Source: an uncultured Elusimicrobia bacterium (GTDB lineage Bacteria; Elusimicrobiota; Elusimicrobia; Elusimicrobiales; Elusimicrobiaceae). Taken from it: 64,000 bases of DNA. Under the pieces are notes generated by a model. It saw nothing but the letters and a program-made list of their open reading frames with translations. It was not told the DNA's origin and made no database searches. The stretch lies in the NCBI GenBank assembly GCA_947306425.1, contig CAMZGO010000006.1, forward strand, positions 1 through 64,000. The letters run 5' to 3'. Every line of letters starts with the position of its first letter. Position 1 is the stretch's first letter. A program made the position numbers and the translations under genes. Of the stretch, positions 54,769-64,000 are shown piece after piece.

Positions 54769-54828
54769 AAGTCCTATATAAAAATAGGACCAAAAGCCCT
54801 TGCGGCATTAAAAATAAAACACTATAAT
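54769..54828 (+). promoter_or_regulatory. Shared operator and promoter, copy E3
   Basis: GTCCTAT-ATAAAA-ATAGGAC (54771-54790) is palindromic; then come CAAAAG, CCCTTG (54797-54802), -35 TTGCGG (54800-54805), 17 bp and a perfect -10 TATAAT (54823-54828). Confidence 0.78.
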
Positions 54829-54847
54829 ATGTTGTAAGGAATAGTTT

Positions 54848-56497
54848 ATGAGGAAAGTAATATCGTATATTTTATTATTTGTTATGACTTTTTTAACACC
54901 TATTCAATCATTTTCGCAAGGTGTTGCTTATAAGCGTGCGGCAGATTTTAATTATGATATCTATGCTTCAGGTGAAACAAATAAAGAACAATTTATTAAG
55001 AATTTGGAAGCGGACCTTAATACCATTGAATTAAATTATGAAACCGATTCGGATTTCCGTTCTGACCTTGTCAAAGCCCATCCGTCAAAGCAAGAATATT
55101 ATCATGCCTATGGTACACGTGAGAAATTAAAAGAGGCTTATAATGACTTCTTATACTTCAATATGTACCCGGAAAAATCCCCATATTGGAAGTTGACTTC
55201 CCTTGATGCAGATTTAGATATCCAAGACGGACAATACAAACAATATGGAGAAACACTTAATGTCTTGCATATTTTAGACTACTATGAACATCTTACTAAA
55301 GATATTGCCCGTTTGTCTTCCCAAAATCCTGTTTATAAAGAAGAACAAGCAGAAAAATGGGTTAGAAAGTCCCCTACAATATTGATACTTACTTTTTTGA
55401 CAGCTTTAAATTTTATAATTACAGACGGTTTGATGGCAGGGGTTACGGCTCCTGCTGTTGTTGCTAAACTCGCGAAGGCGGGTATCTTTGTATCACTAAT
55501 GGGGTTAGACATTTTTGTTACTGATTTGGTGGCCTATAAGTCAGATGTATTAAGTAAACGTTTAAACTATTTGGTAAACAGTACCGGTTTCTATAAACAA
55601 ATAATGATACAAAAACCCGATAGTACAAATATGTTTAAACCATTACAAGACCAACAAGCGTTAATGGATACTCCTTTAGATGCCAAAGCAAAAAAAATAT
55701 TGAAAAAGACATGGTTCTATCGGCAATTAAGGAAATTTTCCCCTAATTACCGTAATGCTGAACTTGATAAAGAAATAGACAATGCTAAAAATGTGGTTGA
55801 TTTTTTTGAAAAGAGAAAAATAACTAATTCCCCGGAATTCCGTTATATATTAGCAGGTATCTTAAAAGAAGCAGTTAATAATGACGAATACACCATACAA
55901 CTGATGAGGCAGGAAATGTTACGTCTATATTATGCTTTAAGGTTTGTTCGGGCAGAACTTGCTGATATAACAGACCCTTTAAGATATAACAGGGCCATGA
56001 TTGATTTAGCAACAATTTACAAAGTAATGTATATTCAAATTTTAGATAATCGTATCACAAGTTTAGGTAAGCAGCCGGAATATAAACAGTTTAGCGAAAT
56101 GCTTGAAAAAACGAAAGGTGTTAATCATTCTGTATTTGCTACTCCTTCTAAAATAGAAAAAGTTAAGACAGGCAATATTCAAAAGGACTTAGCATATAGG
56201 GCAGTACAATACGGACGGGAAGATGAAACAAAAATCGGTGCGGACCTAAATGCCTCGGTCAGTACTTATGATTCTTACCCTACATTGTTACCACGCGCTG
56301 AAGTTAATTATCTTGTTCAGATTATAGATATTGAAGAAAAGGATGAACAAAAAAAGATTAATGAGGAGCGTTTAGCTAAGTATCTTGAAAATAAAAACAA
56401 ATATAATCACTTGCAATCAAATATTTGGCTTGATAAAACAAATTTAAATGAAAAGGCAAAACAAGGGGCCTATATCGGCGGAAGTGCAACAAAATAA
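54848..56497 (+). CDS. Secreted helical protein under the shared operator (E3), first of a pair
   Basis: Not recognised. 549 aa with a signal peptide (about 1-23, ending SFSQG). A helical charged body is interrupted by an apolar hairpin of two membrane-like stretches (about 178-235, TILILTFLTALNFIITDGLM and GIFVSLMGLDIFVTDLV), then a long helical C-terminal part. The plan (signal peptide, helical arm, apolar hairpin, helical arm) matches the products at 39263 and, less clearly, 23700. AAGGA precedes the ATG. It is transcribed with the next gene (gap 15 nt). Confidence 0.7.
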   Translation: MRKVISYILLFVMTFLTPIQSFSQGVAYKRAADFNYDIYASGETNKEQFIKNLEADLNTIELNYETDSDFRSDLVKAHPSKQEYYHAYGTREKLKEAYNDFLYFNMYPEKSPYWKLTSLDADLDIQDGQYKQYGETLNVLHILDYYEHLTKDIARLSSQNPVYKEEQAEKWVRKSPTILILTFLTALNFIITDGLMAGVTAPAVVAKLAKAGIFVSLMGLDIFVTDLVAYKSDVLSKRLNYLVNSTGFYKQIMIQKPDSTNMFKPLQDQQALMDTPLDAKAKKILKKTWFYRQLRKFSPNYRNAELDKEIDNAKNVVDFFEKRKITNSPEFRYILAGILKEAVNNDEYTIQLMRQEMLRLYYALRFVRAELADITDPLRYNRAMIDLATIYKVMYIQILDNRITSLGKQPEYKQFSEMLEKTKGVNHSVFATPSKIEKVKTGNIQKDLAYRAVQYGREDETKIGADLNASVSTYDSYPTLLPRAEVNYLVQIIDIEEKDEQKKINEERLAKYLENKNKYNHLQSNIWLDKTNLNEKAKQGAYIGGSATK

Positions 56498-56512
56498 AAT
56501 TAAAGGGAGTAT

Positions 56513-57898
56513 ATGAAAAAAGTTTTCACTTTAACTTTATCTTTTATTTTATGCTTTCAGCATATTATTGCCGCGCAAACATTTTACCCGACTGCTAAAG
56601 ACGTAGAAATAATTTATAATAAAATTGCTGAGAGGGTCAATTCTTTATCTTCGTTAAAACAAATTGCGAAAGACACGAACACAACACCGTTGGTGGTTTT
56701 ATCGGCAATAGCCCCTTCTGTATCAATAAATACTAAAAAAAAGTTTGCTGCCTTTTTAAAAGAATTGCATATAAATGTAAAACCTGATGCCTCAATTTTA
56801 GATATATCCGAAGCCGCATACAGAGAATTAATAAACCAACGTAAGGCAGGGGAAGTATTATTGAATCATTTTGGTGAGGTTTATGAAAAAGCAGAAAAAT
56901 TAATTACTGATGCCGCAAATTTGGAACCGCAAATTTTAAAGCATTGCGAAGATTATTTAGATGTGTTTCAAAAAGATATGATTCAAAAGGAATTAAAAAA
57001 GTTAAATATTCAAAATTTAGGAGTAAGGCTTGAGAAATTAAATTTAAATGAGATAACTGACCGCTTCATAGAAACATGCGATAAGGCAGGGGTAGAGGTC
57101 TTTGATTTTTTACAGGCTTACCGCAATATAACCCAACTGCCGCAGGAGTCTGCAAATTTAATTACTCAGGAAAAGTATCTTACTAGTGTTGTAGAAGATT
57201 TTTTTGCATACAGAGGTGAATATTTGGCACTGAAAGATATTGAAGCCGCACTGGGCAGCAGTAAAAAACTTGCGGAATTAGCTGAGCGTTACTATAATGA
57301 AGCATATAATTTGGGATATGAATATTCTGAAGCATTAGATAAAGCGGCTTTTTATCTTGAGAAACAGGAAGCACAACCCATTGAATCCAATTATAAGAAA
57401 ATGCTTTATTCCCAATATAAAGCAGAGGATCTTGGTATTAAATATATTGAGAGTGAAGCAAAAAAACAGACTATTGATAATTTCTTCCTTGGCAAATCAC
57501 TGCCGCAATTTACTAAGAAAGGCGGTTTGTTCATAGGGATAATCGGGGTATTTGTTTTAGCTGATAAAATTATAGCAACAGAAAAACTTAAAAAACAACA
57601 AACTATGAAAATCCAAAATGTAAATAATTTGCAAGATATGCTGGCAGATAACAAAGATAATCTTTATGCTGTTTTGGAACTGTTGCCCGTTGAGCGGAAA
57701 ACGGTTTCTAATTATATCGCCGAAAGTTATTTCCCGGATTTTGAAGAACAAACCAATAATTTGCTTTTTGCTTTAGCCCTTATTGAAGATAAAGAAGACA
57801 GTTCGCATCAAAAGGCAGAACAAAAAATTGAACAAAATATTGATAATTCATATAAAGCGGCTGAACAAAAACTGCAAAAGCTTAATTTGCACTTGTAA
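56513..57898 (+). CDS. Secreted helical protein, second of the pair
   Basis: Not recognised. 461 aa with a signal peptide (about 1-21, ending IIAAQT), mostly charged helices, and one apolar segment near 343-356 (GLFIGIIGVFVLAD) followed by a shorter tail. It is similar in build to the product of the gene before it and likely shares its promoter and operator. AAAGGGAG precedes the ATG. A shared complex of the two proteins at the inner-membrane face or periplasm is plausible but unproven. Confidence 0.68.
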   Translation: MKKVFTLTLSFILCFQHIIAAQTFYPTAKDVEIIYNKIAERVNSLSSLKQIAKDTNTTPLVVLSAIAPSVSINTKKKFAAFLKELHINVKPDASILDISEAAYRELINQRKAGEVLLNHFGEVYEKAEKLITDAANLEPQILKHCEDYLDVFQKDMIQKELKKLNIQNLGVRLEKLNLNEITDRFIETCDKAGVEVFDFLQAYRNITQLPQESANLITQEKYLTSVVEDFFAYRGEYLALKDIEAALGSSKKLAELAERYYNEAYNLGYEYSEALDKAAFYLEKQEAQPIESNYKKMLYSQYKAEDLGIKYIESEAKKQTIDNFFLGKSLPQFTKKGGLFIGIIGVFVLADKIIATEKLKKQQTMKIQNVNNLQDMLADNKDNLYAVLELLPVERKTVSNYIAESYFPDFEEQTNNLLFALALIEDKEDSSHQKAEQKIEQNIDNSYKAAEQKLQKLNLHL

Positions 57899-57905
57899 TT
57901 TCCCA

Positions 57906-57925
57906 TTTGCTACAATTTAGTTATG
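57906..57925 (+). promoter_or_regulatory. Extended -10 promoter, leaderless start of the AmpG-like gene
   Basis: TTTGC-TACAAT (-10 at 57911-57916) is followed by six bases and the ATG at 57923. No ribosome site is present. Confidence 0.65.
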
Positions 57926-59215
57926 AAAAATATTTGGGCTTTTATTCCTTCCGCATATTTTATGGAAGGCCTTCCGTACGGCGTAATAAATATTTTATCG
58001 GCAATTATTTATACACGCTTAAACATACCTAATGATGTTTTTATTTTTTGGACTTCCTGGCTATATTTGCCTTGGGTTTTAAAAATGTTTTGGGCGCCTT
58101 TAGTGGAAGGTAATAGCACAAAACGCCGTTGGGTTGTGTGTATGCAGTATCTCTTGGCTTTAACATTTGTGCTTATTGCTTTAACTTTACAAACAAATGC
58201 TTTTTTTACTGCTTCTGTTTGCGGTTTTTTTGCGGGGGCCTTTTTGTCCGCTACACATGATATCGCACTTGACGGATTTTATCTGATTGCTTTAACAGAG
58301 AAAGCACAGGCATATTTCGTCGGTTGGCGTACGGTATTTTACAGGTTTTCTTTAATTTTTATCAGCGGTCCTTTGGTAGTTTTGGCCGGCAAATTTGAAA
58401 AGTATTTTGATGATATCGCTTTCGCCTGGTTCTTGATTTTAGGTATAACGGCCTTAATTACTGTTATGCTTGCTGCTTATCATAATTTTATATTACCCAG
58501 GCCGCAAGGAGACGCGCCGCAAAAAGGGGAAAATAAGGGTATTGCTTTTTATATGGAAATCTTTAAAAAATATTTTACCCAAAAACAAATTGTTTATATA
58601 TTGCTTTTTATTTTTTTGTATCGTTTCGGGGATGCTTGTTTGGAGAAAGTGGTAGTCCCTTTTATGTTAAAACCGTTAGCGGAAGGCGGTCTTGCTTTGG
58701 GGACTGAAACCTATGGTTGGATTAAAGGTACACTTGGGCTTATTGCCATAATTTGCGGAAATATAACCGGCGGCTGGGTGCTTGCGAAGTTCGGCTTTAA
58801 AAAATGTCTTGTTGCTTTTGCTTTATTTTTGGTTTTACCTAATTTCTTTTATGCCTATATGGCATATTTTCACCCTGGCTTAAGTACAATTACCGTTTTG
58901 CTTATTTTAGAAAATTTCGGCAACGGTCTTGCCATGATGGCTTTTAGTGTCTTCATTATGTATGTATCAGAGGGGGAATATAAGACCTCTTTCTATGCTA
59001 TATCTACCGGGCTTATGGCACTTGGTATGATGGTTCCAAATATGCTTAGCGGTAAAATGCAGGTTTTGCTTGGCTATGATAGATTCTTCCTATGTGTAAG
59101 TTTAATCAGTTTAGTAACTTTTGCCGTAATTCCTTTAGCATATAAAATACAAAAACTTACCAAAGCAGATGATTTCATAAAGCAAACAAAAACAACGGAA
59201 TTAATGGATAATTAA
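57923..59215 (+). CDS. AmpG-like MFS transporter
   Basis: A 430-aa inner-membrane carrier with about twelve membrane helices. The N-terminal pattern FMEGLPYGVINILSA and PWVLKMFWAPLVEG, plus ATHDIALDGFY, resembles the AmpG muropeptide permease group. The substrate could be anhydro-muropeptides for wall recycling, which would fit dacB in the same window, but other MFS substrates cannot be excluded. The mRNA is predicted to be leaderless. Confidence 0.78.
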   Translation: MKNIWAFIPSAYFMEGLPYGVINILSAIIYTRLNIPNDVFIFWTSWLYLPWVLKMFWAPLVEGNSTKRRWVVCMQYLLALTFVLIALTLQTNAFFTASVCGFFAGAFLSATHDIALDGFYLIALTEKAQAYFVGWRTVFYRFSLIFISGPLVVLAGKFEKYFDDIAFAWFLILGITALITVMLAAYHNFILPRPQGDAPQKGENKGIAFYMEIFKKYFTQKQIVYILLFIFLYRFGDACLEKVVVPFMLKPLAEGGLALGTETYGWIKGTLGLIAIICGNITGGWVLAKFGFKKCLVAFALFLVLPNFFYAYMAYFHPGLSTITVLLILENFGNGLAMMAFSVFIMYVSEGEYKTSFYAISTGLMALGMMVPNMLSGKMQVLLGYDRFFLCVSLISLVTFAVIPLAYKIQKLTKADDFIKQTKTTELMDN

Positions 59216-59270
59216 TTTTTTATATTTTGTATTAGTAGATAATTTGTTTAGAAATAGTTTCTCGGCTTGT

Positions 59271-59299
59271 TTGCCAAACAGGTCTAATTATGCTAAACT
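59271..59299 (+). promoter_or_regulatory. Promoter of the second pilin-like gene
   Basis: TTGCCA (59271-59276), 17 bp, and TAAACT (59294-59299) preceded by TGC. Here a GGGAGG site (59305-59310) lies before the ATG at 59318, so this transcript has a leader. Confidence 0.6.
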
Positions 59300-59317
59300 G
59301 TAACGGGAGGCGTATTT

Positions 59318-59755
59318 ATGAATCTACTAAAACAAAATAAAGGGTATACCCTTATGGAAATAATGGTGGTGGTTATTCTTATTGCCATTTTGTCGGCAGC
59401 GGGAGTACCTTATTATAAAGATCACATTGAAAGACAAAAAGCGGCTTTGGGTATCAGTAATTTAAAAATGTTCACTGACTCAGTTGAACGTTATATGGCT
59501 TTGCATAATGAAAATGTACCAACGGATTTAACCTTACTTGATTTAGATATTAGTAATGGAAATTTCAGTGATAATGGTAAAAAATATAATGACGGTACTT
59601 TCACTTTTAGCACAGACGGGGAATCATCGGTTTTGGCAGAGCGCAATACGGGGGAATATACTTTGTCCTTTTCTTTAGGGGATGATGGTAAACTCTCTTG
59701 TACACCTACAACATACTGCTCTGATAAACTAAATATATCTTGTTCGGAAAGTTAA
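59318..59755 (+). CDS. Type IV pilin-like protein (orphan)
   Basis: A 145-aa prepilin. The cleavage site is G9-Y10, with YTLMEIMVVVILIAILSAAG and Glu5 of the mature form in place. The C-terminal region has four Cys, probably two disulphides. No pilus machinery gene is nearby. It differs from the pilin at 13398 beyond the N-terminal helix, so the two are not recent duplicates. It is followed by marC after 15 nt. Confidence 0.92.
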   Translation: MNLLKQNKGYTLMEIMVVVILIAILSAAGVPYYKDHIERQKAALGISNLKMFTDSVERYMALHNENVPTDLTLLDLDISNGNFSDNGKKYNDGTFTFSTDGESSVLAERNTGEYTLSFSLGDDGKLSCTPTTYCSDKLNISCSES

Positions 59756-59770
59756 GAAAAGAATAAAATT

Positions 59771-60373
59771 ATGGAACTAATCACAAGTTATGTCATTACT
59801 TTAATTTTGGTAATGGACCCTTTTGGAAATATACCGCTTTTTATTACTGCTCTAAAAAGGGTACCTTCTGAACGGCGTACAAAAGTTCTTTTAAGAGAAC
59901 TAATAATAGCCCTGTTTATAATGGTAGTATTTTTGTTTGCCGGTGCTAAATTGCTTGCTTGGCTTGGTATAGCAAAACACTCGTTGGGGGTATCAGGGGG
60001 TATTGTGTTGTTTATAATGTCAATAAAACTTGTTTTTAATTCTTTAGAGGATGAACAAGCACATATAAACCAAAGGGACGAGGAACCATTTGTGGTACCT
60101 TTAGCCATTCCCTTAATTGCCGGCCCTGCCAGTTTGAGTATGCTTCTCATCTTATCCGCCGGGGCGCCCTCAAAAGTGGCCTATTTATTTATAGCGGTTT
60201 TGGCGGCTTCATTTCTAAATGGTCTTGTTTTATTGCTCTCTTTTCCAATAAGTAATATACTGGGCAGGCGCGGGTTAATTGCTGTGGAAAGATTAACCGG
60301 TTTGCTTATGGTTTTGATTTCCGTAAATATGATAATGGGCGGTATTTCTGATTTTATACATACTCTTTCTTAA
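59771..60373 (+). CDS. MarC-family membrane protein
   Basis: A 200-aa protein with six hydrophobic segments. The family start LILVMDPFGNIPLFI and the middle PLAIPLIAGPASLSMLLIL are clear. MarC proteins have no settled function, although the family was once linked to antibiotic resistance. The nearest neighbours are a pilin gene before it and a ClC gene 23 nt after. Confidence 0.92.
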   Translation: MELITSYVITLILVMDPFGNIPLFITALKRVPSERRTKVLLRELIIALFIMVVFLFAGAKLLAWLGIAKHSLGVSGGIVLFIMSIKLVFNSLEDEQAHINQRDEEPFVVPLAIPLIAGPASLSMLLILSAGAPSKVAYLFIAVLAASFLNGLVLLLSFPISNILGRRGLIAVERLTGLLMVLISVNMIMGGISDFIHTLS

Positions 60374-60396
60374 AGGTAAATAAGGTAAAATAAGTA

Positions 60397-61845
60397 ATGA
60401 AACAAATTGCCGTTTTACAGCGTAAAATCGCTTTTTTGAATATTTTAAAATGGTTTTTACTCGCCCTGCTAATAGGGGTTGTAGTTGGCATTTTTAATGC
60501 CCTATTTTTAAAATTATTGGAATTTTCTATAGGTGTTACAAATCAATTTGAATATTACTTTCTGGTTTTACCTTTTGCTTTATATTTGGTAAATAAACTT
60601 GCAAAAATTTCGCCGAAAGATAATGATTATTCCACAAATCAGGCTATTGCTTCAATAAATGACAGAAAAAGTATTTCTTTGGTATCTTCCCTAAAAGCAT
60701 TTTTTTTACCGGTAATTACTATTGCTTGCGGGGGCAGTGCCGGTAAAGAATCCCCTTGTGCTGATGTCGGAGCCGGTGTTGCAAGTACCATTTCAAAATT
60801 ACTTTCTTTTAATAAACAGGAACGCCGTAAACTTATGATTTGTGGGGTAAGTGCCGGATTTGCCGGTGTTTTCGGGGTACCTATTTCAGGGGCTTTGTTC
60901 GGGTTGGAAGTATTAAGCGTAGGTACAGTTTTTTATGAGGTTATGTTTCCGGCTTTTATTGCCGGGATTACCTCCTTTCAGGTAACACATGCTTTGGGGG
61001 TAAATTACATTTATCACCCTCTGAACTTACAGGCGATCTCTTTAGACGGCTCTTTATTTCAAGTAGTGCTATCAGGTTTATTTTTCGGAATTGTTGCTTT
61101 AATTTTAATTGAAACAATAAAATTAAGCGGTATTTTAATGCGTTATATCGGGCGTAAAACTAATACTTTTTGGCGTTGTTTTATTGCTTCCGGGGTGGTA
61201 ATTTTAATAGGGCTTTTAACTTCGCCGGACTATTTGGGGCTCACTATGAACAGGATAGATATTATTTTAAGCGGCGGTAAAGCGGCCAATTTCGGTTTTC
61301 TGCTTAAAATTTTTGCTACTGCTTTTACTTTCGCCGGAGGAGGGGTTGGAGGCCTTGTAACGCCTGTATTTTTTATAGGGGCAAATTCCGGCTATTTCTT
61401 TGCTAATTTAATTGGTTTAAGTACATCAACTTTTGCCGCGCTTGGGGTGGTAAGTGTTTTGGCCGGTGCAGCCAATACGCCGCTTGCTGCAAGCATTATG
61501 GGGATTGAACTCTTCGGTGCTTCAATAGCACCTTATGCGGCTGTATCATGCATTGTCAGTTTTTTGGTTACGGGCAAGCGTTCAATTTATCCGAAACAAG
61601 GCTTTTCTTTTGATAAAAATCTGATTGAAGATGATAAAAACGGAAGTTATAATTCAGTTACAAAAGAACAATTGGAAAGGGCTTTGATTAAGAAAAACTT
61701 TCTGCTATCTTCCGTGCGGCATTTAATACCAAGCACTTTAACTAAGAAAGAAGTTCAGGAAATAGTGGAAAAGTCAAAAAAAGATAAGAGAAATTTAGAA
61801 ATTTTAAAACATTTATTTCCGGACTTTACCGGTAAGAAAAAATAA
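60397..61845 (+). CDS. ClC-family chloride channel/transporter
   Basis: A 482-aa ClC protein with about ten or more membrane helices. The anion-path motifs are GGSAGKESPCADVG, where the gating Glu is kept in GKESP, GVFGVPISGALFGLEVL, and GGVGGLVTPVFFIGANSGY. No CBS domains follow; instead there is a charged tail of about 80 aa. The gating Glu suggests H+/Cl- exchange activity, a trait that in other bacteria helps acid tolerance (inference). Confidence 0.93.
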   Translation: MKQIAVLQRKIAFLNILKWFLLALLIGVVVGIFNALFLKLLEFSIGVTNQFEYYFLVLPFALYLVNKLAKISPKDNDYSTNQAIASINDRKSISLVSSLKAFFLPVITIACGGSAGKESPCADVGAGVASTISKLLSFNKQERRKLMICGVSAGFAGVFGVPISGALFGLEVLSVGTVFYEVMFPAFIAGITSFQVTHALGVNYIYHPLNLQAISLDGSLFQVVLSGLFFGIVALILIETIKLSGILMRYIGRKTNTFWRCFIASGVVILIGLLTSPDYLGLTMNRIDIILSGGKAANFGFLLKIFATAFTFAGGGVGGLVTPVFFIGANSGYFFANLIGLSTSTFAALGVVSVLAGAANTPLAASIMGIELFGASIAPYAAVSCIVSFLVTGKRSIYPKQGFSFDKNLIEDDKNGSYNSVTKEQLERALIKKNFLLSSVRHLIPSTLTKKEVQEIVEKSKKDKRNLEILKHLFPDFTGKKK

Positions 61846-61850
61846 ATTTT

Positions 61851-63191
61851 ATGTTAAAATTGAGAGGCATAAACAAAAGTTTTTTTGTTTGGATTGTGTT
61901 GTGCTTGGCATATTTGTCACTGATAGGATATTTGACTTGGCTTTATCCGTATGGGGGAGATGAACTATTTCCGTCTTCTTTAAATTTTACGGAACATCTC
62001 AAGCAATTGATTTTCAATCCTTATATGTCTTTAAGAGCCGGTTGTATTTTGGGTGTTTCTATATTTCATACAGGCAAATATTTATTTATAATACTCAACT
62101 CTGTTTTGCAGCTCTCCGTAATTTTCAGCGCGTTTTATTTAATATATATGCGCTTTCCGCTGTTTAACAGTTTCAATGATTTACCGGCATTTATTTTAAT
62201 TTTGGTATTGGGAACTTTTTTTGTAGCTCAACCAAGTGATGTTTTGATATGGTTTGGAGGGGCTACAAATTATGCTTGGGTGTTTATAGCTTTCATTTGG
62301 TTTTTAATCTATTTGCGTAAATTGGATGAGGGTAAATCATTTACCAACCGGTATTTTGTGTTTTTTTGTTTATTTTGGGGCATTTTTTTGGGGATGATGA
62401 ATGAGAATAATTCACCTATGATTTTATGTTTAATGTCGGCCTTTTTCGCTTATTCTTATTTCAAAGGAATAAAGTTGAAAAAGGATTTTCTTTTATTGTT
62501 TATAGGTTCGGCTATCGGGGTTTATTTTATGTTTGCATTCGGGGACAATGAAATTCGTTTAAAAATAGTTTCTTTTGGTTTTCCTATACATCACACTCTG
62601 TCTGAAAAACTTATTATACATTTGCACCGTATGAACGAATTTTCTGCATCCAATTTGTGCCTTATTTATTTGCTTCCTTTATTTTTGTTTTTGATAGGAT
62701 TAGATAAGCGGAAAATAGTCTTTAAGGAAAAACATTTTTATTTGTCTGTTATCTGTTGGTTAGTGGCATTAGGATTATCAGTAGTTTTATGTGCAGCTCC
62801 TAATTTGGCTAATCGTGCTTTTTATTCCGCGACTTGGTTTTGTATATTTTCCTTGATATTTATGTTAATGACGATAGAAAAATTATATCAAATTAAACTT
62901 ATAAAATATTTTGCATTCATTTTTGGGCTTTTATTTATTTATATATTGCCTTTGTTTATTATGCAAGTATCCACATTAAAGGAAAGTGTAAATTACAGAC
63001 AAAGTTTAATAAATAATGCAAAGCAAAAAGGCCGTCAAACGGTGTATGTGCCTTATGCTGAAGCCCAAAATTATTTGTCGGATAATTTAGAAGTTTTATA
63101 TTGGGATTCTTTAAAAATTAAAAAAACATGGAGTGCTATTGAAGGTATTAAAATTGAATCAGAATTAGGTGATAATATTCTTTATATGTAG
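61851..63191 (+). CDS. Multi-pass membrane protein (DUF6056-like)
   Basis: A 446-aa protein with about ten or eleven membrane helices and few soluble loops. The early loop TWLYPYGGDELFPSSLNFTE, the GGATNYAWVFIAFIWFLIYL segment and NENNSPMILCLMSAFFAY recall GT-C-like, DUF6056 membrane proteins linked to surface glycan genes. The match is by pattern only. It starts 5 nt after the ClC stop. The next, truncated gene is a paralogue. Confidence 0.7.
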   Translation: MLKLRGINKSFFVWIVLCLAYLSLIGYLTWLYPYGGDELFPSSLNFTEHLKQLIFNPYMSLRAGCILGVSIFHTGKYLFIILNSVLQLSVIFSAFYLIYMRFPLFNSFNDLPAFILILVLGTFFVAQPSDVLIWFGGATNYAWVFIAFIWFLIYLRKLDEGKSFTNRYFVFFCLFWGIFLGMMNENNSPMILCLMSAFFAYSYFKGIKLKKDFLLLFIGSAIGVYFMFAFGDNEIRLKIVSFGFPIHHTLSEKLIIHLHRMNEFSASNLCLIYLLPLFLFLIGLDKRKIVFKEKHFYLSVICWLVALGLSVVLCAAPNLANRAFYSATWFCIFSLIFMLMTIEKLYQIKLIKYFAFIFGLLFIYILPLFIMQVSTLKESVNYRQSLINNAKQKGRQTVYVPYAEAQNYLSDNLEVLYWDSLKIKKTWSAIEGIKIESELGDNILYM

Positions 63192-63200
63192 GTGATGATT

Positions 63201-64000
63201 ATGAATAAAAATTATAAGAAAGATTATATTATTTGGGGTTTGTTTTTCCTTATTTACTTGTCGTTTATAGCGTTTTTTTCCTATTTATATCCTTTAACTA
63301 AAGATGAAGTATTATCCCATAAAGTTACGACGTTGCCTTTAGCATGGAAAGCAATAAAATTAACTTATCAGTATAATACCCTGCGGTTAGGGCCTTTTTT
63401 AGGTACATTTTTATTGATAGGCGGTAAGCCGTTTTTCATTTTAGCAAATCCTTTTGTCCAGCTTGCATCTGTTCTGAGTATATTTTATTTTATCTATTTG
63501 CGTTTTCCTTCTTTTAAGGGTTTAAAAGATTTCGTTCCTTTTACATTCTTAACTTTACTTTGTACTTTCTTTATCGCTAAGCCAGATAATACAATCTTTT
63601 GGATAGGCGGCGCTGCAACATATAGTTGGCCTTTCATAGTTTTTATGATATTTTTGATTTATTTGAGAAAGTATTATATAGCCAAAGTAACCTCTACACC
63701 GCTTTATTTGTTGCCGTTATATGGTATACTTGGTTTTTCAGTCGGATGGTTACATGAAAATACTTCGCCCATGGCTTTATGTATAATGCTGGCTTTTGCC
63801 GCTTGGTTTATATATAAAAAACGTAATTTAAATGGCTCTTTTTGGGCTGTATTTGTCGGTATAATAGGGGGCCTTATATTTTATTTTACTTCACCCGGTT
63901 TGCATATGCGTTTGAGTATACCGGAATTACAAAATTTCCTTAATTCACCCCTTTATATGAAATTATTTTGGCATATTAAAAATATGGATGATTTAATGGG
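63201..64000 (+). CDS. Paralogous multi-pass membrane protein, cut by the window end
   Basis: An open frame from the ATG 63201 runs to the end (about 266 codons seen, no stop). AGGTGA lies at 63190-63195. An in-frame ATG at 63195 is an alternative start. It parallels the preceding protein segment by segment: SYLYPLTKDEVLSHKVTTLP for the first loop, FWIGGAATYSWPFIVFMIFL and WLHENTSPMALCIMLAFAAW for the later ones. Together the two make a tandem duplication, with more copies possible beyond the window. Confidence 0.78.
   Translation, partial: MNKNYKKDYIIWGLFFLIYLSFIAFFSYLYPLTKDEVLSHKVTTLPLAWKAIKLTYQYNTLRLGPFLGTFLLIGGKPFFILANPFVQLASVLSIFYFIYLRFPSFKGLKDFVPFTFLTLLCTFFIAKPDNTIFWIGGAATYSWPFIVFMIFLIYLRKYYIAKVTSTPLYLLPLYGILGFSVGWLHENTSPMALCIMLAFAAWFIYKKRNLNGSFWAVFVGIIGGLIFYFTSPGLHMRLSIPELQNFLNSPLYMKLFWHIKNMDDLM

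Overview
The window reads as a chromosomal segment of a Gram-negative, fermentative, anaerobic bacterium with an AT-rich genome. The best guess is a member of the Elusimicrobiota, close to Elusimicrobium. This is inferred from the gene mix: a trimeric NADH-linked [FeFe] hydrogenase, orphan type IV pilin-like proteins, peptidase T, and lipid A, heptose and Kdo genes. No rRNA marker is present to confirm it. I see no tRNA, rRNA, CRISPR array, prophage or transposase gene.

Layout. 1-366: non-coding, with a 54-bp repeat core inside a long palindrome and a terminator. 367-4947 (minus): lipoprotein and hydCBA. 5023-13283 (plus): pepT, a two-component system, rsmD, two RecB/Cas4-like nuclease-related proteins and a TPR protein. 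13398-18739: an orphan pilin, then the minus-strand heat-shock operon hrcA-grpE-dnaK-dnaJ. 18931-31645: DUF2207 protein, cdsA-dxr, a secreted protein, a receiver/ORF6N pair, a flippase-like membrane protein, uvrA and an LpxL-like acyltransferase, with two RNA+TPR cassettes between them. 31584-39266: gmhB-like, DUF3108, heptose kinase, kdsB, pyrG, pal-like, clpP and dacB, which form an envelope-biogenesis cluster. 39263-46697: a secreted protein, a YkvA-like protein, AsmA, a double PC4-domain protein, a Ser/Thr kinase and a PP2C phosphatase. 46741-54710: groESL, a protease-like secreted protein, a third RNA copy, two glycan-type genes, gap and pgk. 54848-64000: two secreted helical proteins, an AmpG-like transporter, a pilin, MarC, a ClC channel and two paralogous multi-pass membrane proteins. 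The second of these runs off the window.

The most notable find is a family of three structured RNAs of about 240 nt (20725-20967, 30014-30245, 50026-50286). Each has its own promoter, a long-range stem enclosing two hairpins, two more hairpins, and a rho-independent terminator. The terminator loop carries a 10-13 nt strand exactly complementary to an upstream strand inside the first domain. That pairing has a different sequence in every copy but is always perfect, so it is strong covariation for a pseudoknot. Two of the copies are followed, a few bases after the terminator, by paralogous small TPR-protein genes (134 and 135 aa), so an RNA+TPR cassette appears duplicated. I do not recognise this RNA.

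Four regulatory patterns also stand out. (1) A roughly 22-bp palindromic operator plus CCCTTG at fixed spacing precedes four genes, all for secreted proteins: a candidate regulon. (2) A TTGCTANNAT-N6-ATG signature predicts leaderless mRNAs for several membrane-protein genes. (3) Both heat-shock operons carry the same two-part CIRCE layout. (4) A 54-bp core, identical in two places, is flanked by unrelated but self-complementary arms.
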